From positions 218,597 to 282,596 of the forward strand of contig JAURWC010000020.1 in NCBI GenBank assembly GCA_030655135.1: a DNA stretch of 64,000 nucleotides, read 5' to 3'. The notes beneath the pieces were generated by a model, which worked only from the letters and a program-made list of their open reading frames with translations, was not told the origin of the DNA and searched no databases. Positions 56,543 to 64,000 of this stretch are shown one piece after another; within the stretch, counting starts at the first letter, position 1; each line of letters starts with the position of its first letter. Made by a program: the position numbers and the translations under genes. Source of the stretch: Hyphomicrobiaceae bacterium (GTDB taxonomy: Bacteria; Pseudomonadota; Alphaproteobacteria; Rhizobiales; Hyphomicrobiaceae).

Positions 56543-57388
56543 ATGATCAATCGAACACGGCGCGACATTCACCCAATATGCGATGCGGTTGCCGGGCTGG
56601 CCCGAGCGCTGCGCAATGCCGGCGGCCTGTGGCGGACGGCGACACTGCCGATCGTGCTGTTCGCCGTGGCGGCGACGCTCGTCGATCAGATCAAGTTCAC
56701 CTATTTCCTCCCGGCGCATTTCGAATGGTGGGTCACGAATGTGCTGTGGTCGCCGTTCGAAGGCGTGCTGATGACGGGCGCTTATCGACTTCTCATTTTT
56801 GGCGAAGCCGCACAGGCTTTGCCGCGCCGGCCGCTCGTTAAATCGTACTTAGCGCTTACGGCGATCAGCTTGCTGTGGGCCATTGCCAACGTCGCCATCG
56901 AAAGCGGCTATTTCGACGCAGCGACGGCTTATTACAGCATGGTCGTCCCCGACATGCGCGGAATGGAGCATGCCGCCTGGCACGTCGCGCACGTGCCGCA
57001 TCTATTGAAGACGTTGCTGCACGTGGCCGTAATCGCTGTGGCAGGCTATGCCATGGCGCGCGTCGTGGTCAACGCTGCGGCACCCACTGCACTTGCCAGC
57101 ACCATGCCGTCATGGCGGTGGCCGGCATTGATCGCGCTCGCTGCGGTGCTCACGCACTCCGCGAACGACGTGCTCGCCTTGACTGTTTATGCAGCAGGTC
57201 TGGAAGACATCCGCAGCAGCGACCTTTACGAACGGCAAAGCTTCGTGCTGCGCGGCCTTCTGCACTACGGCCTGTTCGGCATTGTCACGAGCTTGCAGAT
57301 GTTCGTGTTGACGGCCGTCATCGCGCAAGGCCTGCGCCGCCTGTTGCGCGACGCGCGAGCGATGCCGCGCTTGCGACCAGACGCCTAG
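56543..57388 (+). CDS. Hypothetical multi-pass membrane protein
   Basis: 281 aa with about six hydrophobic segments (TATLPIVLFAVAATLVD, KSYLALTAISLLWAIANVA, TLLHVAVIAVAGYAMARV, WPALIALAAVLTHSANDVLAL, GIVTSLQMFVLTAVIA). Start at 56543 (MINRTRRDIH); an in-frame ATG at 56441 overlaps the COQ7-like gene. It overlaps the DUF992 gene at the 3' end by four bases. Family not recognised. Confidence 0.7.
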   Translation: MINRTRRDIHPICDAVAGLARALRNAGGLWRTATLPIVLFAVAATLVDQIKFTYFLPAHFEWWVTNVLWSPFEGVLMTGAYRLLIFGEAAQALPRRPLVKSYLALTAISLLWAIANVAIESGYFDAATAYYSMVVPDMRGMEHAAWHVAHVPHLLKTLLHVAVIAVAGYAMARVVVNAAAPTALASTMPSWRWPALIALAAVLTHSANDVLALTVYAAGLEDIRSSDLYERQSFVLRGLLHYGLFGIVTSLQMFVLTAVIAQGLRRLLRDARAMPRLRPDA

Positions 57389-57858
57389 AACAGCTTCATC
57401 TCGGCGATGCCGACGGCGAGGTTAAGGCCTTCCTCGACCTGGCCGCTCAGCGGCTGCAGTGTGACGGTCTTGTTGGAGCCGCCGAGCATGGCGTTGGCGC
57501 CTGCGCCGACGCCGACGGCCGCACCGGCGGTCACGCCACCGTAGTCGCCGGCCAGCGCACGTTTGCCGAGCTTGCCCGTGGGCGCCAGCACGGTCCAATA
57601 CATCACACCCTTGCCCGTCGCGCCGATGTCGATGCCGAACTTCGAGATCTCGCCGCGGTAGCTGTCGCGGCTGCCGTCCAGGCCCTCATACTTGCAGTCG
57701 AGATCCTTCGTCGAGCCGATGATGAAGCCGGCGCCGCCCGAGACGTAACACTTCAATAGGCCGGTCTTGAGGTTCGGCTCCTGGGCGTTGGCAGTTCCCG
57801 CCGCGCACAGCGCCAGTCCGGCAAACAGCAACAACGAGCGCGATGCAGAGCGGGCCAT
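57385..57858 (-). CDS. DUF992 exported protein
   Basis: 157 aa with signal peptide MARSASRSLLLFAGLALCAA, cleaved near ANAQE. The mature protein follows the DUF992 pattern: LLKCYVSGGAGFIIGSTKDLDC, YRGEISKFGIDIG, MYWTVLAPT, LAGDYGGVTAGAAVGVGAGANAM and LQPLSGQVEEGLNLAVGI. Restricted to alphaproteobacteria; function unknown, presumably a periplasmic beta-rich protein. Start at 57858 is chosen because it places the signal peptide at the N-terminus. Confidence 0.85.
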   Translation of the reverse strand: MARSASRSLLLFAGLALCAAGTANAQEPNLKTGLLKCYVSGGAGFIIGSTKDLDCKYEGLDGSRDSYRGEISKFGIDIGATGKGVMYWTVLAPTGKLGKRALAGDYGGVTAGAAVGVGAGANAMLGGSNKTVTLQPLSGQVEEGLNLAVGIAEMKLF

Positions 57859-58029
57859 GGACGTTCTCCAGTTGGGACAGGGTGCGACTACGTTATGCGG
57901 GCAGCCGCGCCGCGGCAAGGTTAACCGGCATGCGGACGATTTAGCGTCGTTCCCTGCTTCCTGCGTTCGAAACTTCGCGATAAAATGACGTACGGGGACG
58001 ATATCTGTCAGCGTCATCAGGAGATTTCA

Positions 58030-58482
58030 ATGATCAGCGTATTTAAACGGCTTGCTGCGACCGCCGGCGCGTTTGCCGCGGGCTTGGTGATCGCCACGGG
58101 AGCGGCCTCGGCCCTCAGCACCAAGGAATGCAGCACGAAGTATCAAGCGGCCAAGGACGCGGGCACGCTCGGCGGCAAGGGCTGGCAGCAGTTCCGCAAA
58201 GAGCAGTGCGGGGCCGACGACGCGCCTGCCGTCAGCACTGAGAAGTCCGCGGCTGTAAAAGCTCCCGCCGAAAAGCCTGCTGCAAGCAAGGCTTCTGGCA
58301 ACGCGGTTTTTCCCTCAGCGATCGCGGCAAAATTTTCAAGCCAAACGCCTACGAAACAGCGCTTCAATACCTGCCTGGAACAGTACAGGGCCAACAAGGC
58401 CTCGGGGGCCAATGGCGGTCTGAAATGGGTGCAAAAGGGTGGCGGATATTACAGCCAGTGCAACGCGCAATTGAAGAAGTAG
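58030..58482 (+). CDS. Small secreted Cys-containing alphaproteobacterial protein
   Basis: 150 aa: signal peptide ending GAASALS, then TKECSTKYQAAKDAGTLGG and WQQFRKEQC. A Lys/Ala-rich linker (AAVKAPAEKPAASKASG) joins a second part FNTCLEQYRANKASGANGG and GGGYYSQCNAQLKK. The two halves carry similar C-x3-Y/Q-YxANKA-type motifs, an internal duplication. Ribosome site CAGGAG at good spacing before ATG 58030. Function unknown; likely periplasmic. Confidence 0.75.
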   Translation: MISVFKRLAATAGAFAAGLVIATGAASALSTKECSTKYQAAKDAGTLGGKGWQQFRKEQCGADDAPAVSTEKSAAVKAPAEKPAASKASGNAVFPSAIAAKFSSQTPTKQRFNTCLEQYRANKASGANGGLKWVQKGGGYYSQCNAQLKK

Positions 58483-58635
58483 CGGAGGCCTCGGTCGGCG
58501 GACGACAGCTGGGCGTATCGACGACGATCCGCCCGGCCAATTGCTCGCGCCGATTGCGGCGTGCGCAGATATTCAGCGAGAACGTAACGCGATCGGATGG
58601 CCTTTTATTCCGTCACAACATGAAGTTATTCAAAT

Positions 58636-58664
58636 TTGACAAAAGAGAACATATCATGTACATC
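58636..58664 (+). promoter_or_regulatory. recA promoter with alphaproteobacterial-type LexA box
   Basis: TTGACA (58636-58641), 17-base spacer, then TACATC (58659-58664) as a sigma-70-like pair. GAAC-N7-GTAC (58647-58661) overlaps the spacer and differs by one base from the alphaproteobacterial LexA motif GAAC-N7-GAAC. This fits SOS control of recA and shows that the recA 5' region is of alphaproteobacterial origin. Confidence 0.6.
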
Positions 58665-58708
58665 TAGTTAATTGCTGATTCTACAACGCGTGCCATAAGG
58701 TGACGACG

Positions 58709-59821
<1,113 letters not shown>

Positions 59822-59836
59822 GGACTGCGCTGGCCC

Positions 59837-60289
59837 ATGGCCTTCGCTGCACCCTCCCTCAAGGGCCGCGCGCTGCGTCTCCTGAGCCAGCGCGAACACT
59901 CGCGCGCCGAGTTGGAACGCAAGCTCGCGCGGCATGAGGAAGAGCCCGGCACGCTGGCCCGCGCACTCGACGAACTCGCGGCCAAGGACTTCATCAGCGA
60001 GGCGCGCGTGGTGCAGTCGGTGCTGCACCTGCGCGCACCGCGCATGGGCGCCGCGCGCGTCCGGCAGGAGTTGGCCCATAAAGGCATTGCGCCCGAGGCC
60101 ATCGCGGAAGCGGTGGCCAGCCTGCGCGACACCGAGCTGCCGCGTGCCCGCGAAGTCTGGCGCCGCCGCTTCGATGCGCCGCCGGCCGATGCCACCGAGC
60201 GTGCACGGCAGGCGCGTTTCCTGTTGGCACGCGGGTTTCCGGGTGCGGTGGTGGCCCAGGTTCTGCGCGGCACCACCGAGGACGCCTGA
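59837..60289 (+). CDS. recX: RecX regulatory protein (Burkholderiales type)
   Basis: 150-aa RecX, which binds RecA filaments and limits their activity. [64 protein letters not shown] and [21 protein letters not shown] follow the family. It lies 15 bases after recA, the order typical of betaproteobacteria such as Comamonadaceae; in Hyphomicrobiales alaS follows recA instead. It belongs to the second genome. Confidence 0.92.
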   Translation: MAFAAPSLKGRALRLLSQREHSRAELERKLARHEEEPGTLARALDELAAKDFISEARVVQSVLHLRAPRMGAARVRQELAHKGIAPEAIAEAVASLRDTELPRAREVWRRRFDAPPADATERARQARFLLARGFPGAVVAQVLRGTTEDA

Positions 60290-60349
60290 ACACGAATGGC
60301 ATGATGCGCCCCTCGCGGCGCAGGCCGTCGTTTCAGGGAGTGTCTCTAC

Positions 60350-61072
60350 ATGTCATTGGATTCGTCGACGGCCAAACCGTCACTGGTGCGCACCGGCATC
60401 AAGGCCGGTGCGGCTTTCGCAAGCTCCGTCTTCCAGGGGGCGGTACTGGCCTTGCTGCTGGGTGCCGGCGGTTTTTTCTACTACCTCTCGCGGCTCGATG
60501 GACCCGGCATGCCGGCGGCGCGCGCCGGAGGTGCCGGCGCCATCGTGGCACTGCTGGCGTCGCCTTCGGTGCTGATCGGCGTGGTGCTGGTGTTCTTCGT
60601 GCCGCTCTACATGATGGTCGGCGTGGCGCATGGTCGCAGCCGCGCGATGCAGCAGGTCGTGCGTGCCCACGGCGCGACGCTGGCGCAGCGACTGGCCGGC
60701 GCCGTCGCCGGACGCATCGAAGCCATGCCGCGCGCCCACGGCGCGCTGCAGCGCACGCCGGACTGGCTCTCGGTCGATACGCTCAGCCGGCAGCTCGCGC
60801 CGGTTCTCGGCGACGGCCGGGCTGTGCGAGCCGTCATCGGATTCGTGCTCAAGCGATTGCCACTGTCCGACATGCTCGCGCAGTGGCAGCAGAACCAGGA
60901 GAAACAGGGCCAGGTCGAGGCGGGCGCCGAAGACCCTGCGCTGCGCGCGCTGCTGGCGCAGCGCATCGGCGAAACACTCGAGGATGCGGCGGCGCCTTCG
61001 CGCAGGCCGCTATGGATCGTCATGGGGATTCAGGCGGCGCTGCTCGCCGCGGGCACCTGGCTCACGGCCTGA
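60350..61072 (+). CDS. Hypothetical membrane protein (Burkholderiales part)
   Basis: 240 aa, with hydrophobic segments at about 24-45 ([20 protein letters not shown]), 60-90 ([24 protein letters not shown]) and the C-terminus ([21 protein letters not shown]). A helical hydrophilic middle part (about 95-215) lies between. No motif recognised. Sits between recX and a small membrane gene on the same strand. Confidence 0.6.
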   Translation: MSLDSSTAKPSLVRTGIKAGAAFASSVFQGAVLALLLGAGGFFYYLSRLDGPGMPAARAGGAGAIVALLASPSVLIGVVLVFFVPLYMMVGVAHGRSRAMQQVVRAHGATLAQRLAGAVAGRIEAMPRAHGALQRTPDWLSVDTLSRQLAPVLGDGRAVRAVIGFVLKRLPLSDMLAQWQQNQEKQGQVEAGAEDPALRALLAQRIGETLEDAAAPSRRPLWIVMGIQAALLAAGTWLTA

Positions 61073-61130
61073 AGGCAGCCATCCGCAGCGCCTTATGATC
61101 GGCGCTCGTTTTTTTTCAGGGAGAGATCAC

Positions 61131-61388
61131 ATGAACAAATTCTGGAAGTGGCTGGCCGCGCTTTTCGTGTCGCTCAGCTGCGGCGTCCTCGCCGCTTTTT
61201 CTTTCCAGGGCTGGGAGTCGCCAGCCAGCAATTCCAACAAGATCGTGGCGATGCTGCTGGCGCTGCAGAAATCCCTTGTCGGACTCCTGGGCGGCACGTT
61301 GACGGGGCTGCTGTTCGCCTTCTGCGCGATCGGCATCCTGATCGCAGCCTGGCGTCACAAGGACGGTGAGGCCACGAGCGGCATCTGA
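61131..61388 (+). CDS. Small two-pass membrane protein
   Basis: 85 aa: MNKFWKWLAALFVSLSCGVL with the first membrane segment, then LLALQKSLVGLLGGTLTGLL and FAFCAIGILIAAWRHKDGE with the second. ATG 61131 follows CAGGGAGAG. Not recognised; unique to the right-hand part. Confidence 0.65.
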   Translation: MNKFWKWLAALFVSLSCGVLAAFSFQGWESPASNSNKIVAMLLALQKSLVGLLGGTLTGLLFAFCAIGILIAAWRHKDGEATSGI

Positions 61389-61394
61389 CGGCCG

Positions 61395-62318
61395 CTAGAT
61401 TCCCAGCATCAACTGCAGGTTCTGCACCGCGGCGCCGCTGGCGCCCTTGCCGAGGTTGTCGAGCCGGGCGATGACGACCGCGTGGCGGTGGTCTTCGTTC
61501 GGGAACACGCGGATCTCGAGCTCGTTGGTGTCGTTGAGCGCGAGCGGATCGATCTTGCCGCCCTCCGTGGGCGGCAGCACCTTCACGAACTTTGCGGGTG
61601 TGTTGCTTTGCGCGTAGTGCGCGGCCAGCGCATCGTGCAGGTCGCTTGCCTTCGGTTTGCCCTGCAACTCGTCCAGGTGCAACGGCAGCTGAACCAGCAT
61701 GCCTTGCTTGAAATTGCCGACTGACGGAATGAAGACCGGCCGGCGTGTCAGGCCGGTGTACTTCATGATTTCGGGAATGTGCTTGTGCTTGAGGCCGAGC
61801 GCATAGGTTTCGAACAGCGGCGCTTCGCCTTTTTCGTACGCTTCGATCATGGAGCGGCCGCCGCCCGAATAGCCGCTCACGGAGGGGAGCGCGATCGCAA
61901 AGTCAGCCGGCAGCAGGCCCGCGTCGACCAGCGGACGCACCATCGCTATGGCGCCGGTCGCATAGCAGCCCGGGTTCGCCACGCGCTCGGCATTGGCCAC
62001 GAGCTCCCAATGACCGGCGGCCAACTCCGGGAAACCGAACACCCAGCCGGGGTTGGTGCGGTGCGCCGTTGACGCGTCGATGATCTTGGGCTTCCTGCCG
62101 TCGAGCTGGTCGATCAGTGCGACCGACTCGATCGCGGCATCGTCATGCAGGCACAGCACCACCAGGTCGACGCCGGCCATCAGCTCGCGCTTGGCGCCTG
62201 CGTCCTTGCGCAGTTCGGGCGCGATGCTGACCACCTCGATGCCGGGCATCGTGGCGAGCCGCTCGCGAATCTGGAGGCCGGTGGTGCCGGCTTCGCCGTC
62301 GATGAATACCTTGACCAT
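61395..62318 (-). CDS. argC: N-acetyl-gamma-glutamyl-phosphate reductase, type 2
   Basis: 307-aa NADP-dependent reductase of arginine synthesis, of the compact type-2 family common in betaproteobacteria. [17 protein letters not shown] binds the cofactor, and [16 protein letters not shown] holds the catalytic Cys. [15 protein letters not shown] and [14 protein letters not shown] are typical. Start at 62318 ([11 protein letters not shown]), as the frame above it is not coding. Convergent with the small membrane gene. Confidence 0.92.
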   Translation of the reverse strand: MVKVFIDGEAGTTGLQIRERLATMPGIEVVSIAPELRKDAGAKRELMAGVDLVVLCLHDDAAIESVALIDQLDGRKPKIIDASTAHRTNPGWVFGFPELAAGHWELVANAERVANPGCYATGAIAMVRPLVDAGLLPADFAIALPSVSGYSGGGRSMIEAYEKGEAPLFETYALGLKHKHIPEIMKYTGLTRRPVFIPSVGNFKQGMLVQLPLHLDELQGKPKASDLHDALAAHYAQSNTPAKFVKVLPPTEGGKIDPLALNDTNELEIRVFPNEDHRHAVVIARLDNLGKGASGAAVQNLQLMLGI

Positions 62319-62492
62319 GGCGTGTGTGGAGGCTGGAGAAACTACGTATTGACCGCAGGCGAGGCCCGCGGTTGGTGCAACGCACCATGATACATTCCCC
62401 GGTTGTTCGCAGGCCCCCGCCTCCCGGCGCGCCGTGGCCCCCGGACAACAGCACACACCCCGTCCTCAACCCCGCTTCCGAGAGACATCCTC

Positions 62493-63659
<1,167 letters not shown>

Positions 63660-63669
63660 GGAACAAGTC

Positions 63670-64000
63670 ATGTCGTTCTATATCAACAAAGACACCAAAG
63701 TCATCACGCAAGGCATCACCGGCAAGACCGGTCAGTTTCACACCGAGAAGTGCCAGGAATACGCGAACGGCAAGAACTGCTTCGTCGCGGGCGTGAACCC
63801 GAAGAAGGCCGGCGAATCGATCTTTGGCATTCCGATCTTCGGTTCGGTCAAGGAAGCAGCATCGCAAACCGGCGCCACCGTGTCGGTGATCTACGTGCCG
63901 CCGCCGGGTGCTGCCGCGGCGATCTGGGAAGCCGTCGAGGCCGACCTCGACATGGCGATCTGCATCACCGAAGGCATCCCGGTGCGCGACATGCTCGAAG
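63670..64000 (+). CDS. sucD: Succinate-CoA ligase subunit alpha, N-terminal part (cut by window edge)
   Basis: First 110 codons of SucD, which binds CoA and carries the phosphorylated His (beyond the window). [59 protein letters not shown] and [12 protein letters not shown] match the family. The fill of the TCA step with sucC confirms the betaproteobacterial recA-recX-sucCD neighbourhood. Confidence 0.95.
   Translation, partial: MSFYINKDTKVITQGITGKTGQFHTEKCQEYANGKNCFVAGVNPKKAGESIFGIPIFGSVKEAASQTGATVSVIYVPPPGAAAAIWEAVEADLDMAICITEGIPVRDMLE

Overview
Most of this window (about 1 to 59,400) reads as a chromosomal segment of an alphaproteobacterium of the order Hyphomicrobiales. The evidence is the conserved order purB / DUF1476 (F1-ATPase zeta inhibitor) / purC / purS / purQ / purL / bolA / grxD / rpsD / trmJ / icd, the HDAC-like / xseB / dxs neighbourhood, a Liv transporter with its DUF6867 companion, DUF992, and short palindromic intergenic repeats of the kind common in this order. 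High G+C and TGATG/ATGA stop-start overlaps fit. The genus cannot be fixed from the sequence; a Hyphomicrobiaceae-like organism is a guess.

Layout: 1-5,031 carries a truncated dxs, a TonB-like protein, an acyl-CoA desaturase, xseB, an HDAC-family deacetylase and an SDR. 5,141-19,539 is dominated by fatty-acid metabolism: enoyl-CoA hydratase, acyl-CoA dehydrogenase, a cyclopropane synthase, and a fadE-fadJ-fadI operon that runs into a class A beta-lactamase-like gene, with a perfect 16-bp palindrome upstream resembling a LiuR-type operator. 19,823-22,963 is a partial sulfur-oxidation locus (fccB and a SoxS-like thioredoxin facing soxYZ) plus a double CDGSH protein. 23,086-29,709 is a complete branched-chain amino-acid/amide ABC transporter with two substrate-binding proteins. 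31,716-45,762 is the purine cluster, interrupted by accessory insertions: a Uma2 / SecY-like / Uma2 / hydrolase cassette followed by a 53-bp tandem repeat array, a second cyclopropane synthase with a reductase, and a SEC-C-motif gene between purQ and purL. 45,774-58,482 holds stress, redox and translation genes (cspA, grxD, PqiA-like, a chemoreceptor, rpsD, trmJ, icd, COQ7-like) and small secreted proteins.

The right end is different. recA (58,709-59,821) has an alphaproteobacterial promoter and N-terminal two thirds but a betaproteobacterial C-terminal third. It is followed by recX, two small membrane genes, type-2 argC, sucC and sucD that all look like Burkholderiales (Comamonadaceae-like). 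The switch falls inside the most conserved part of recA, so the simplest reading is an assembly chimera or contamination joined through recA, not a natural locus. Everything right of about 59,400 should be treated as a second organism until checked.

The best candidates for something undescribed are the SEC-C gene inside the purine cluster, the SecY paralogue sandwiched between two Uma2 nuclease-fold genes, and the Cys-rich N-terminal extension on TrmJ. None can be assigned a function from sequence alone.
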